Under the pieces are notes generated by a model. The model was not told where the DNA came from. It made no database searches and was given only the letters and a program-made list of their open reading frames with translations. A DNA stretch of 64,000 nt from Clostridiales bacterium 1_7_47FAA. GTDB taxonomy: Bacteria > Bacillota > Clostridia > Lachnospirales > Lachnospiraceae. Positions 53,102 through 61,588 of this stretch are shown here, in pieces. The stretch spans positions 180,750 through 244,749 of the forward strand of contig DS990261.1 of NCBI GenBank assembly GCA_000155435.1, in the 5' to 3' direction. Each line of letters begins with the position of its first letter. Position 1 is the first letter of the stretch. A program made the position numbers and the translations under genes.

Positions 53102-54397
53102 TTAGTTATTTGGTTTTGCTGTCATGGCCAGGGCACGTCCGAAGAAGTCCTCCTGTCCAAAGTTCCCGCTCTTAAGGATCAGGCGGATATCCGGTCTTTC
53201 TGCCGGAACCATGATCGGTACGCCGGGGGCCACGCTTTCGCCCATCCAGTAGGAGGAAAAGCCCAGTCCCTTGGTAACTGCCCCCGAGGTTTCGCCCCCG
53301 GCGGATATGATCCTGGTATATCCGGCTTTTACTGCGCGGGCAGCCAGTTCGGCGGCCGCTCCTTCCAGCATGGCGGCTACCTTTTCGGCGCCTAGTTTCT
53401 GGTATTCCCTTACCTTATCCGGGGTGTCGGAACTGTATACGAGGACGGCGGCTGTTTCACTGCTGTGTTCCTTTATAAACCTCCATGCGTCATCAACGGT
53501 CTGCCTTCCCTCCAGCATTTCCCTTGGGTTCAGATGGCAGCAGGGACCGCCCTGGCTCTGATACCATGCAATCTGTGAAAGGGTGGCCTTGGAACAGCTG
53601 CCCGCCAGAAGAAGGGCCATTCCTGCTGTGGCATTATCAGGAATCTTTCCCTGGGAGGAAAGCTTTTTGGTCCATTGCCTGGCCAGTGGTTCCAAAAGAC
53701 CGCTGCCTCCTGTAAGAAGCGCAAGATGCCCGAACATGGAGGCAATCCGTTCACCGTCCTTATCCGTCCTGTAGTCCGGGATGAGATAGAATGGTTCGCC
53801 GGGCTGTCTGTCCCCGGTTTCTCCGGAACCTGACCCTGCCATGAATCCATCGGCTCCCTGCTCCCCCACGCAGCGGCAGGAATACCGGCTCTGAGGTTCC
53901 ATCAGCTTATCAATCCTGCTGTCCCACATGGGGGTGAGCGGATGGTTTTTCATGTGGCTTTCGTGGAGGGGGATACCGCCCACCATAAGCCTGCCGTCCT
54001 CCACGGTCCGGCCATTGACCGGAAGGGCAGGGCACAGAATGGTGTAAGGCACCTTCATAAGGTCCATCAGGGCGTCTGCAACAGGCCCGATATTGCCTTT
54101 GGGTGTGGAATCAAAGGTAGAGCAGTATTTAAAATAAATCTGTTCCACTCCCTGGCTGAGCAGGAAACGGGCCGCCTCAAGGCTGTCGGACACGGCCCGT
54201 GCAGTCTCCTGGGTCCTGGATTTAAGTGCGATTACCACGGCCTGTGCCTCTTCCTCCTGCCCTCCTGTCTCATTGTCCTGTGCCTGTATGTCTGGAATAC
54301 CGTTATAAAGCCGTACGCTCATCCCTCCCTTGACCAGGAACGAAGCCGCATCGCTGGCTCCGGTAAAATCATCGGCAATACATCCTAAAACCGCCAT
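53102..54397 (-). CDS. otnK: Four-carbon acid sugar kinase, OtnK-like
   Basis: The 431-residue protein belongs to the OtnK/DUF1537 family. LGCIADDFTGASDAASFLVK begins the acid-sugar-binding domain, and the C-terminal ATP-binding domain carries ISAGGETSGAVTKGLGFSSY. OtnK phosphorylates 3-oxo-tetronates. Related enzymes act on 3-oxo-isoapionate or threonate. With the OtnC-like gene it forms a two-gene operon read away from the activator gene. A sigma-54 promoter lies 75 bp before its start. Confidence 0.8.
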   Translation of the reverse strand: MAVLGCIADDFTGASDAASFLVKGGMSVRLYNGIPDIQAQDNETGGQEEEAQAVVIALKSRTQETARAVSDSLEAARFLLSQGVEQIYFKYCSTFDSTPKGNIGPVADALMDLMKVPYTILCPALPVNGRTVEDGRLMVGGIPLHESHMKNHPLTPMWDSRIDKLMEPQSRYSCRCVGEQGADGFMAGSGSGETGDRQPGEPFYLIPDYRTDKDGERIASMFGHLALLTGGSGLLEPLARQWTKKLSSQGKIPDNATAGMALLLAGSCSKATLSQIAWYQSQGGPCCHLNPREMLEGRQTVDDAWRFIKEHSSETAAVLVYSSDTPDKVREYQKLGAEKVAAMLEGAAAELAARAVKAGYTRIISAGGETSGAVTKGLGFSSYWMGESVAPGVPIMVPAERPDIRLILKSGNFGQEDFFGRALAMTAKPNN

Positions 54398-54471
54398 CTG
54401 TAGTCCTCCTTTTAATCTGTCCTTCTAACCTGTCTTTCTGACATATGATACTGTATTTCCCTTTATTATAT

Positions 54472-54487
54472 AGCAAATTTCATGCCA
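54472..54487 (-). promoter_or_regulatory. Sigma-54 promoter of the otnK-otnC operon
   Basis: On the minus strand 54487 to 54472 reads TGGCAT, five bases, TTGCT, an exact match to the sigma-54 consensus with -24 GG and -12 GC. It differs by a single base from the sigma-54 site at 56760 across all 16 positions. Confidence 0.85.
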
Positions 54488-54530
54488 GGCACAGCAAATT
54501 GGAAAAAACCCGCGTATGCGGCTTTTTCTG

Positions 54531-54560
54531 TTGACTTTAAATCGCAGGTTATTATATAAT
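54531..54560 (+). promoter_or_regulatory. Sigma-A promoter of the PrpR-type activator
   Basis: TTGACT (54531-54536), 18-bp spacer, TATAAT (54555-54560). The expected transcription start falls at the TGCAACA motifs at 54569-54586. Confidence 0.7.
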
Positions 54561-54568
54561 CAGGCAAA

Positions 54569-54586
54569 TGCAACATCGATGCAACA
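54569..54586. promoter_or_regulatory. Paired TGCAACA activator site
   Basis: TGCAACA occurs at 54569-54575 and 54580-54586. The complement reads GTGTTGCATC, which recurs at 56651-56660 upstream of the permease operon. It lies about 110 bp upstream of the otnK sigma-54 start and on top of the activator's own start, suiting both enhancer and autorepressor roles. Confidence 0.7.
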
Positions 54587-54615
54587 CTTTTGATGAAACC
54601 GTGGGGAGGTAGTGT

Positions 54616-56538
54616 ATGATCCGTCTTCTGTTTATTGTCCCGTATCCTGAATTAAGAGAAAAGGTAGAGCATGTCATATCCCATCATCCGGAGAAAAAGC
54701 GGCTTAACGCGGACATCCAGGTCATGACGGTGGAGGATACGCCGGATATCCCGGCAGATGAGTATGATGCCATCATTGCCAGGGGTTACACGGCCCAGAA
54801 GACAGTGGCCAAATACAAACAGGTACCCACCATCGGACTGTCCATATCCGGGTATGACATGGTAAGGGCCATCTCGGAGTGCTGTGAGAAGTATCATCCG
54901 AAAAAGGTGGCTGTCCTTGGGTTCGGCGGGCAGATGTATGAGGTGAAGAACATATGCCGTTTTTTCAAAATTGATGTGGAGGTCCATGCGCCGGTCCGCC
55001 ATGAAGACCTGGCGGCAAAGCTTGACCAGGCCATTGCGGCTGGCTGTGATGCCCTGATTGGGGGATATTCCGCCAATATCCTGGCGCGCCAGAAGGATTT
55101 TCCGGCTGTGGTGATACGGACAGGCGAGGATACGGTGCTTCAGGCAGTGGATGAGGCAATCCATACCGTGGACCAGATACGCCATCAGAGGATTATTTCC
55201 CAGATGTATAAAACCATCATCTATTCCTCCAAGGACGGCCTGCTTTATGTGGATGCAGCCGGGGTCATCCAGGTCCGCAACCGGGTCATCCGTCAGATGA
55301 ACGGGGACATCAGCCTGATGGACCGTCCGTTAAAGCAGGCCCTTCCGTACCTGTATAAAATGTTCCATTCCGTGATTACCAGCGGACAGGAGGAGAGCGG
55401 CAGGATCCTCACCATCCCCGGAACAAAGGTCACGGTGTCGGTCAGCTGTACCCCGGTCATTGCCAATAAGGAAATCTCAGGGGTGGTATTCTTCCTGTCC
55501 GACATCACAATGATCCAGAACCTGGAAAGCCAGATACGCCGCAAACTCAGTGAGCGCGGATTCCAGGCCAAATATACGTTCCAGGATATCATCCACCAGA
55601 GCCGGGTCATTGACCAGACCATTGAGACAGCCAGGCGGTATGCCGCGTCTGATTCCAACGTGATCATTGTAGGGGAAACAGGAACAGGCAAGGAACTGTT
55701 TGCCCAGGGTATCCATAACAGCAGCAGCCGGAATAACGGCCCGTTCGTGGCCATCAACTGTGCTGCCCTTCCGGAGAACCTTCTGGAGAGCGAACTGTTC
55801 GGATATGTGGAAGGCGCCTTTACCGGGACCAGCAAAGGCGGGAAGATGGGGCTTTTTGAGCAGGCCCATGGCGGAACCCTGTTCCTGGATGAGGTGGGGG
55901 AGATATCCCTTCCCATTCAGAGCAAACTTCTGCGCGTCCTCCAGGAGCGCCAGGTGCGCAGGATTGGTGACAATAAGGTGATTGACGTGAATGTGCGTAT
56001 TATTTCCGCCACCAATAAGAGCATATCAAAGCTCTCTGACAAGGGGCAGTTCCGCAGGGACCTGGTGTACCGTCTGGATGTGCTGCGCCTGTTCCTGCCG
56101 CCTTTAAGGGAGCGGGAAAATGACGTGGAGCTTCTGTTCCTCCATCTCCTGCAGGTCCAGGGACGGGAAACCAGGACACCCTTGCCTCAGTTGGAGCCGG
56201 GCGCCCTTTCCCTTCTGCATCAATATCCGTTCATCGGTAATATCCGGGAACTGAAGAATATGGTGGAGCGGGCCAGCGTGCTGAAAACCGGGAATATCAT
56301 TACCAGGAAAAACCTTCAGGATGCCCTTTATCCTCCGGATCTGGATATGGATCCGGATTCAGGCGGATCCCTCATGCTGTCTGCCAGGGAGGGGATAAAG
56401 GACGCTGCCGCGCTAAGCGAACCGGAAAGGCTGCGCCAGGCCCTGGAACAATGCAATGGCAGCCGCACCCGGGCAGCCAGGCTTCTTGGCATGGACCGGT
56501 CAACCTTATGGAGGAAAATGCAGAAGTACGGGATGTAG
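54616..56538 (+). CDS. PrpR-type sigma-54-dependent activator
   Basis: The 640-residue activator has an N-terminal PrpR_N sensor domain (about residues 1-190), a PAS-like segment (about 205-300), a sigma-54 AAA+ domain (Walker A GETGTGKE, Walker B GGTLFLDEVG) and a Fis-type helix-turn-helix (NGSRTRAARLLGMDRSTLWR). The sigma-54 contact loop reads GAFTGT where the consensus is GAFTGA. It is flanked by two sigma-54 promoters pointing to otnK-otnC and the GntP operon, so it is the probable activator of both. Its ligand is likely an acid sugar or an intermediate. Confidence 0.9.
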   Translation: MIRLLFIVPYPELREKVEHVISHHPEKKRLNADIQVMTVEDTPDIPADEYDAIIARGYTAQKTVAKYKQVPTIGLSISGYDMVRAISECCEKYHPKKVAVLGFGGQMYEVKNICRFFKIDVEVHAPVRHEDLAAKLDQAIAAGCDALIGGYSANILARQKDFPAVVIRTGEDTVLQAVDEAIHTVDQIRHQRIISQMYKTIIYSSKDGLLYVDAAGVIQVRNRVIRQMNGDISLMDRPLKQALPYLYKMFHSVITSGQEESGRILTIPGTKVTVSVSCTPVIANKEISGVVFFLSDITMIQNLESQIRRKLSERGFQAKYTFQDIIHQSRVIDQTIETARRYAASDSNVIIVGETGTGKELFAQGIHNSSSRNNGPFVAINCAALPENLLESELFGYVEGAFTGTSKGGKMGLFEQAHGGTLFLDEVGEISLPIQSKLLRVLQERQVRRIGDNKVIDVNVRIISATNKSISKLSDKGQFRRDLVYRLDVLRLFLPPLRERENDVELLFLHLLQVQGRETRTPLPQLEPGALSLLHQYPFIGNIRELKNMVERASVLKTGNIITRKNLQDALYPPDLDMDPDSGGSLMLSAREGIKDAAALSEPERLRQALEQCNGSRTRAARLLGMDRSTLWRKMQKYGM

Positions 56539-56610
56539 CTGGAAAGGACGGCTTTAAAACCGTTTCGGAATATAGTCTTTATAAGGAAAATCAGAGGTAA
56601 CATGGGAAGA

Positions 56611-56662
56611 GTGATGCAAAATGTTGCAATATTTAAAGTAAATGTTGCAGGTGTTGCATCAC
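56611..56662. promoter_or_regulatory. Cluster of TGTTGCA activator sites
   Basis: TGTTGCA occurs at 56622-56628, 56643-56649 and 56652-56658, and GTGATGCAA (56611-56619) with TTGCATCAC (56654-56662) make an outer inverted repeat. The cluster is 125-175 bp upstream of the expected sigma-54 start, a usual enhancer distance. The outer repeat followed by ACTTTTTCTGTTTT might also act as terminator for the activator gene. Confidence 0.75.
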
Positions 56663-56759
56663 TTTTTCTGTTTTACAGCTAAAGGATATCAGTTCCGTGC
56701 AAGCAGATAATTCTTTTTTCCCTAATTTTATATAATGTTTATAATTGCATCAAAAAAGT

Positions 56760-56775
56760 TGGCATGAAGTTTGCT
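56760..56775 (+). promoter_or_regulatory. Sigma-54 promoter of the GntP operon
   Basis: TGGCAT (56760-56765), five bases, TTGCT (56771-56775) is an exact sigma-54 promoter match, with -24 GG at 56761-56762 and -12 GC at 56773-56774. The start codon of the permease is 112 bp downstream. Confidence 0.85.
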
Positions 56776-56886
56776 TTTTAATCTGGCAACAAAACTTGCT
56801 GTCCGGTTTCGGTGAATCAGTTATGCCAGGAGTACCTGATGAAAAGAAATCCAGCAGTAAAATACAAATTTGGGAGGGTTGGTTTT

Positions 56887-58212
56887 ATGTCAACATCATA
56901 TGTACTTATTGTTTTTGCACTTGTAATCCTGTTAATGATTTTCCTCATCTCCAAATGCAAGGTCAATGCGGCAATGGGAATCCTGATTGCCGCCCTGATA
57001 CTGGCAATTGCACTGGGAACCCCATGGGCTGAAATCGAGGGAACCATAAACAGCGGCTTCTCAGGAACCATCAAAAGCGTGGCAATCGTCATCTTCCTCG
57101 GATGTACCATGGGTACGGTCCTGGAGAAAACAGGGGCGGCTGTGCGTATTACTAAATGGGCCATCAAGCTGGTTGGTGAGAAGAACATGATCTGGGCCAT
57201 TGCCCTCAGTTCCTTTATCCTGGGCATACCGATTTTTGCCGATACCGTGGTCATCCTGTTAATCCCCATCGTATCTCTGTTAGCAGTACAGACCAAGAAA
57301 TCCATGATGAGCTACGGCGCGGCCCTTTACCTGGGCGCCCTGGTAACCGCTTCCCTGGTACCTCCCACACCAGGACCAGTGTCCGCCGCAGCCCTGTTAA
57401 ACGTACCTCTGGGCCAGGCAATCCTGTGGGGACTTATCGTTGCAATCCCAAGTGTTATCGGTGCAACCCTTTATTGTATGACACTGAAGACACCGGTGCT
57501 TCCAAAGGAGGAATTCCTGAAGGCGGCCCAGGAGACAGAACACATGGAACTTCCGTCCCTGTCCAAGTCCCTGCTTCCAATCCTGTTCCCCCTGTTCTTA
57601 ATCCTGGCGAACACGGTTGCATCTGTCATGATGCCGGAGACACCGGTGGCAAACTTCTTTGCATTCATCGGAAGCCCGCTGGCAGCGCTGTTTACAGGAT
57701 GTATCCTTTCCCTGCTTCTGACAGGTAAGGAATGGAAGAGCAAGAAAGTATTAAATGACTGGGTAAATGAAGGAATCGTTGCAGCTGCAATGCCTATCGT
57801 TGTAACCGGTATGGGCGGCGCCCTTGCAACCTTTGTAAAGAACGCCGGCGTTGCTGAGAAGATTGCGGACATCATTGTACAGTCCTCCTTCCCTGCCATC
57901 CTGATTCCAATCATCATCGCGGCCATCATCCATGTGGTAACCGGATCCAATGCACTTGGCGTCATGACAGCGGCAGCGCTGGTAGAGCCGATGCTGGCAA
58001 CCCTGGGCATTTCCCCAATCGCAGCCTTCCTGGCATGCGGAACAGGCGCCCTAATGTTTAAACATGCCAATTCATCCGGATTCTGGGTAACCGTATCCAT
58101 GTCCAATATGGATGTGAACCAGGGCATCCGCGCGGTTGGCGGCGCGTCCACGGTGGCTGGGTTCATCGGCGCCATATTTACCTGTATCCTGTTTGCGCTG
58201 CATGTAATCTAA
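56887..58212 (+). CDS. GntP-family permease
   Basis: The 441-residue protein with about twelve helices has family segments VNAAMGILIAALILAIALGT, IPIFADTVVILLIPIVSLLA, SLVPPTPGPVSAAALLNVPL and KHANSSGFWVTVSMSNMDVN. GntP permeases import gluconate or other aldonic acids with protons. In this regulon it would bring in the acid sugar for the dehydrogenases and the OtnK/OtnC pair. ATG at 56887 is chosen because GGGAGGG precedes it and the first helix starts there. A longer frame from 56812 is rejected. Confidence 0.85.
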   Translation: MSTSYVLIVFALVILLMIFLISKCKVNAAMGILIAALILAIALGTPWAEIEGTINSGFSGTIKSVAIVIFLGCTMGTVLEKTGAAVRITKWAIKLVGEKNMIWAIALSSFILGIPIFADTVVILLIPIVSLLAVQTKKSMMSYGAALYLGALVTASLVPPTPGPVSAAALLNVPLGQAILWGLIVAIPSVIGATLYCMTLKTPVLPKEEFLKAAQETEHMELPSLSKSLLPILFPLFLILANTVASVMMPETPVANFFAFIGSPLAALFTGCILSLLLTGKEWKSKKVLNDWVNEGIVAAAMPIVVTGMGGALATFVKNAGVAEKIADIIVQSSFPAILIPIIIAAIIHVVTGSNALGVMTAAALVEPMLATLGISPIAAFLACGTGALMFKHANSSGFWVTVSMSNMDVNQGIRAVGGASTVAGFIGAIFTCILFALHVI

Positions 58213-58270
58213 CCCGGCATGTAATCGGATTCGGCATGTAATCTAACCTGGCAAGTAATCGAATCCGGCA
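58200..58270. repeat. 17-bp tandem repeat across the GntP stop codon
   Basis: Four units of GCATGTAATCTAACCCG type run from 58200 to 58267 plus a partial unit. The gene's last codons and TAA (58210-58212) lie in the first unit, so the 3' end of the gene has been copied downstream. Confidence 0.9.
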
Positions 58271-58332
58271 CAGATGGAAATCCAAACAGGGAGCATTTCC
58301 CTGAAGAAAGGAACCAGAAAGGAAACTGATAA

Positions 58333-59322
58333 ATGGAAAAATTTGTAACACGGGCAGCACGCCTGAACAAAGCATACGATATCGAGTTAATTGAACGTGA
58401 ACTGGAATGCGGCGAGGATGACATCATTGTAAGGAATCATATGATGGGAATCTGCGGCTCAGACAAAAGCTTTTACAGGGGATCCATGCCGCCCCAGACA
58501 GCGGAGTTCCGCCAGCCGCCGGAATTCCCATTCCTCCTCGGACATGAGAGCGGGGGGACCGTTGTTGCGGTCGGGGACCGTGTCAGCGACTATAAAGTGG
58601 GCGATAAGGTGATGGCATTTGGCTGGAACAATAACTTTGCCGACTACTTCAAATCCAAGGCATTCCAGCTTCAGCCGGTTCCGGAGGGACTGGATATGGA
58701 TATAGCCGCCCTGGGTGAACCAACGGCCTGCGCCATGTATTCCGGGCTTAACACAGGCGTACAGCTGGGGGATACGGTGGTAATCATGGGCGGCGGCTAT
58801 GCCGGACAGATCATTGCCCAGTGTTCCAAATTAAAGGGTGCCTATCAGGTGATTGTGGTGGATGTGCTGGAGGGCAAGCTTGACCTGGCAAAATCCCTGG
58901 GAGCGGATGTGGTGATTAATTCCAGGGAAGAGGACCCGGTGGCAAAGGTAAAGGCCCTGACCGGAGGACGCGGCGCGGACGTGGTGGTTGAGGCTGCCGG
59001 AACAGCGGAATCCTTTAATGCGGCAAGTGCAATGATACGCCACAACGGCAAATTCGTATTCTACAGCTGGGTAACCACACCGGTGACCCTGAATATCAGC
59101 CGCTGGCATGATGACGGCCTGGAATTCGTAAATACCTGTCTGGTGCACCACACATGGCAGCAGCGCTATGTATGGGTTCCCGACACCCTGCGCCCCATCA
59201 TCCAGGGAACGGTCAGGATTGCGCCGTTGATTACCAATGAGTTTAAGCTGGCTGACATAAAGGCCGGATTTGACCTGGCGGACAAGGACGATGCCGCAAT
59301 CAAGATTGTATTCCGTCCATGA
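58333..59322 (+). CDS. Zinc-type medium-chain dehydrogenase
   Basis: A 329-residue MDR-family dehydrogenase. GICGSDKSFYRGS and FLLGHESGGTVVAVGDRV carry the catalytic Cys and His-Glu positions, and VVIMGGGYAGQIIAQ is the NAD fold. The four-cysteine structural zinc lobe of classical alcohol dehydrogenases is not seen. It would oxidise a hydroxyl of the imported acid sugar or polyol. It is in the GntP operon, followed by the SAF-domain oxidoreductase after 49 bp. Confidence 0.8.
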   Translation: MEKFVTRAARLNKAYDIELIERELECGEDDIIVRNHMMGICGSDKSFYRGSMPPQTAEFRQPPEFPFLLGHESGGTVVAVGDRVSDYKVGDKVMAFGWNNNFADYFKSKAFQLQPVPEGLDMDIAALGEPTACAMYSGLNTGVQLGDTVVIMGGGYAGQIIAQCSKLKGAYQVIVVDVLEGKLDLAKSLGADVVINSREEDPVAKVKALTGGRGADVVVEAAGTAESFNAASAMIRHNGKFVFYSWVTTPVTLNISRWHDDGLEFVNTCLVHHTWQQRYVWVPDTLRPIIQGTVRIAPLITNEFKLADIKAGFDLADKDDAAIKIVFRP

Positions 59323-59371
59323 GAACGCACGCAGATAAGCCAATGAATCAATAAAGGAGAGTATCATAATT

Positions 59372-60739
59372 ATGGATTATACCAACTTAATCAACAATAA
59401 CAATGGAAAGACATCAAAGGTGGGAATCATCGGGGCTACCCGGGGATATGGCTATACACTGCTTGCCCAGATTCCCAAGGTAAAGCATATGCAGCTTCGG
59501 GTCATCAGCTCCAGGCACACGGACGAATGCCTGGAGGTGCTGAAGGAAATTGGATACGATGAAACCAATATCGTAATCTGCGGAACCAGGGAGCAGATTG
59601 ACCAGGCGCCAGAGGATGCAATCCTGATTGTCAGCGATTACCGTCTGGTGATGGAATGCGGGGTCACGGCCCTTGTGGAGTGTACCGGCAATACGGCAGT
59701 AAGCTCTGACGCAGCCCTTTCGGCCCTTCGCAGAGGCATCAACGTCTACATGGTTTCCAAGGAAACGGACAGCGTGTGCGGTCCCCTCCTAAACCAGGTG
59801 GCTGCTGAGAACGGGGCGGTATATTCCCTGGTTAACGGCGACCAGCCAAGGAACCTTTTAGACCTCTATTCATGGGCAATGCTTCTGGGGCTTGAGGTGG
59901 TATGCGCAGGAAAGGCCAGCGAGTACGACTTTGTCTGGGACAGGGAGACAGGTGAATTTACCCTGACGGACGGAACCGGAGTCACCCAGCCGTTACCGGA
60001 AATGATGGACCACTGGCGTTACAAAGGTGTTGAGACACTTGAAGCCCGCCGCAGGATGCTGGAAAAATACACAGGCGTCATATCCGCCGACCTTTGCGAG
60101 ATGAACCTTGTGTCCAACATAACCGGATTCGTACCGTCCTCGCCGTTCTTAAGCTATCCCATTGCCAAGACCAGCGAGCTTGCGGACATTTTCATTCCTG
60201 AGGAGGACGGCGGCATCTTAAAGAAAACAGGGGTTGTGGATGTGTTCTATAATCTGCGGGGAACGGATGAGGCCAGCTTCTGCGGAGGTGAATTCATCAT
60301 CGTCAGATGTGAGAATGAGAAGATGTGGGATATCCTGAAGGGCAAAGGCCATGTGATGAGTAAAAACGGCAAGTACTGCTGCATCTACTATCCATATCAC
60401 TATATGGGCCTTGAAACCCCGGTATCCATCCTGTTAGGGGACTTAATGGGAATCGGCACGCACCCGGAATGCCGCCAGGTATCTGTCCTGGCCGGAGTGG
60501 CTGACCGGGATCTGCCAAAAGGCACTGAACTTAAGGTGCAGGGACACCATCATTCCATAGACGGCCTGATTCCTGAGCTTCTTGAGAGCAGTTCCGTTGG
60601 GCATCTGGCGCCATTCTATCTGTTGAACGGCACGACCCTGCTGCGGGATGTGAAGAAGGGGGACCCCGTCACACTGGAAGACGTGGAGCTGACCCATCTG
60701 GAGACATATAAGCTGTATGCCAAAGGATTGGAAATCTGA
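59372..60739 (+). CDS. NAD(P)-binding oxidoreductase with C-terminal SAF domain
   Basis: The 455-residue protein begins with a Rossmann fold (KVGIIGATRGYGYTLLAQIP), resembles homoserine-dehydrogenase-like proteins in its central region (INVYMVSKETDSVCGPLLNQ), and ends with a SAF domain (LAGVADRDLPKGTELKVQGH and on to LLRDVKKGDPVTLEDVEL). Proteins of this kind occur in acid-sugar and apiose-type clusters, but I know no firm reaction. Here it may take the place of the usual 3-hydroxyacid dehydrogenase or isomerase of the OtnK/OtnC pathway. Its 3' end is partly duplicated: GGAAATCTGAT at 60730 recurs as GGAAATCTAAT at 60748, in frame. Confidence 0.7.
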   Translation: MDYTNLINNNNGKTSKVGIIGATRGYGYTLLAQIPKVKHMQLRVISSRHTDECLEVLKEIGYDETNIVICGTREQIDQAPEDAILIVSDYRLVMECGVTALVECTGNTAVSSDAALSALRRGINVYMVSKETDSVCGPLLNQVAAENGAVYSLVNGDQPRNLLDLYSWAMLLGLEVVCAGKASEYDFVWDRETGEFTLTDGTGVTQPLPEMMDHWRYKGVETLEARRRMLEKYTGVISADLCEMNLVSNITGFVPSSPFLSYPIAKTSELADIFIPEEDGGILKKTGVVDVFYNLRGTDEASFCGGEFIIVRCENEKMWDILKGKGHVMSKNGKYCCIYYPYHYMGLETPVSILLGDLMGIGTHPECRQVSVLAGVADRDLPKGTELKVQGHHHSIDGLIPELLESSSVGHLAPFYLLNGTTLLRDVKKGDPVTLEDVELTHLETYKLYAKGLEI

Positions 60740-60760
60740 TGGATGGCGGAAATCTAATCC

Positions 60761-61519
60761 CTAAATACCGATAGCAGCCATCCTTGCAAGTACTCTCTTT
60801 GTCCTTGCCCCCATATCCGTTTCACTGAACTTTTGCAGCAGCAGGTCAGAAACGATGGCGCCGTCTTTGGTGAACAGCACCCTGTCAGCCTTGGCGGCGA
60901 CCAGCGCATCGTGGGTCACGAGCAGGATTGCGGTGCCATTCCTGTTGATATCCACAAGCAGCCCCATGATTTCCTCCGCTGATTTTGAGTTAAGGGCGCC
61001 GGTGGGTTCATCGGCAAAGAGAATCTCCGGATGGTTCATCAGGGCGCGGCAGATTCCCGCGCGCTGGAGCTGTCCGCCGGAAACCGCCCGGGTATCCCTG
61101 TGCTCAAGTCCTCCAATGCCCATTTCCTTCATCAGGGCCTTTGCCTTTTGAACGGATCCGGCGGCAGCACGCCTGCCGCCCAGGGCTGCGGGAAGGATGA
61201 TATTGTCCAGGAGGTTAAGGTTCTTCAGCATGGCAGGCTGTTGGAAGATGAAGCCCATTTTTGTCCGGCGTATATCCGCAAGTCCGTCTTCGCTGAGACC
61301 GGACAATTCCTTATCCATGAACTTCACTGAACCGCTGCTAATGCTGTCCATGCCGGAAAGCACGTGCAGCAGCGTGGTTTTCCCTGAACCGGAAGGACCC
61401 ATCACTGCGGTGAACTCACCTCTTTTGATTTGTGCGTTGACGGAGTTTAACGCCTTCACCTGTTCTTCTCCGGTTCCAAAAATTTTCACTATATTTGTTC
61501 CAGTAACAATGTCTTCCAT
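60761..61519 (-). CDS. ABC transporter ATP-binding protein, MacB/LolD type
   Basis: A 252-residue ATPase with Walker A GPSGSGKTT, the Q-loop FIFQQPAMLKNLNLLDNI, signature SGGQLQRAGICRAL and Walker B ILFADEPTGALNSK. It pairs with the FtsX-type permease encoded upstream on the same strand. Such pairs export or shed antimicrobial peptides or lipids, or drive extracytoplasmic proteins. AAGGAGG ahead of the ATG belongs to the second copy of a 33-bp duplication. Confidence 0.9.
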   Translation of the reverse strand: MEDIVTGTNIVKIFGTGEEQVKALNSVNAQIKRGEFTAVMGPSGSGKTTLLHVLSGMDSISSGSVKFMDKELSGLSEDGLADIRRTKMGFIFQQPAMLKNLNLLDNIILPAALGGRRAAAGSVQKAKALMKEMGIGGLEHRDTRAVSGGQLQRAGICRALMNHPEILFADEPTGALNSKSAEEIMGLLVDINRNGTAILLVTHDALVAAKADRVLFTKDGAIVSDLLLQKFSETDMGARTKRVLARMAAIGI

Positions 61520-61523
61520 ATCC

Positions 61524-61588
61524 TATGCCTCCTTAAATATGTTCCGAAATTTTCAATATGCCTCCTTAATATGTTCCGGAATTTTCAA
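61524..61588. repeat. 33-bp duplication spanning the FtsX stop codon and next ribosome site
   Basis: On the minus strand TTGAAAATTCCGGAACATAT and on through AAGGAGGCATA (61588-61557) is repeated at 61556-61524. The first copy is the coding end of the permease (L-K-I-P-E-H-I-K-E-A-Y). The second follows its TGA (61553-61555) and provides AAGGAGG five to seven bases before the ATPase start. Confidence 0.9.
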
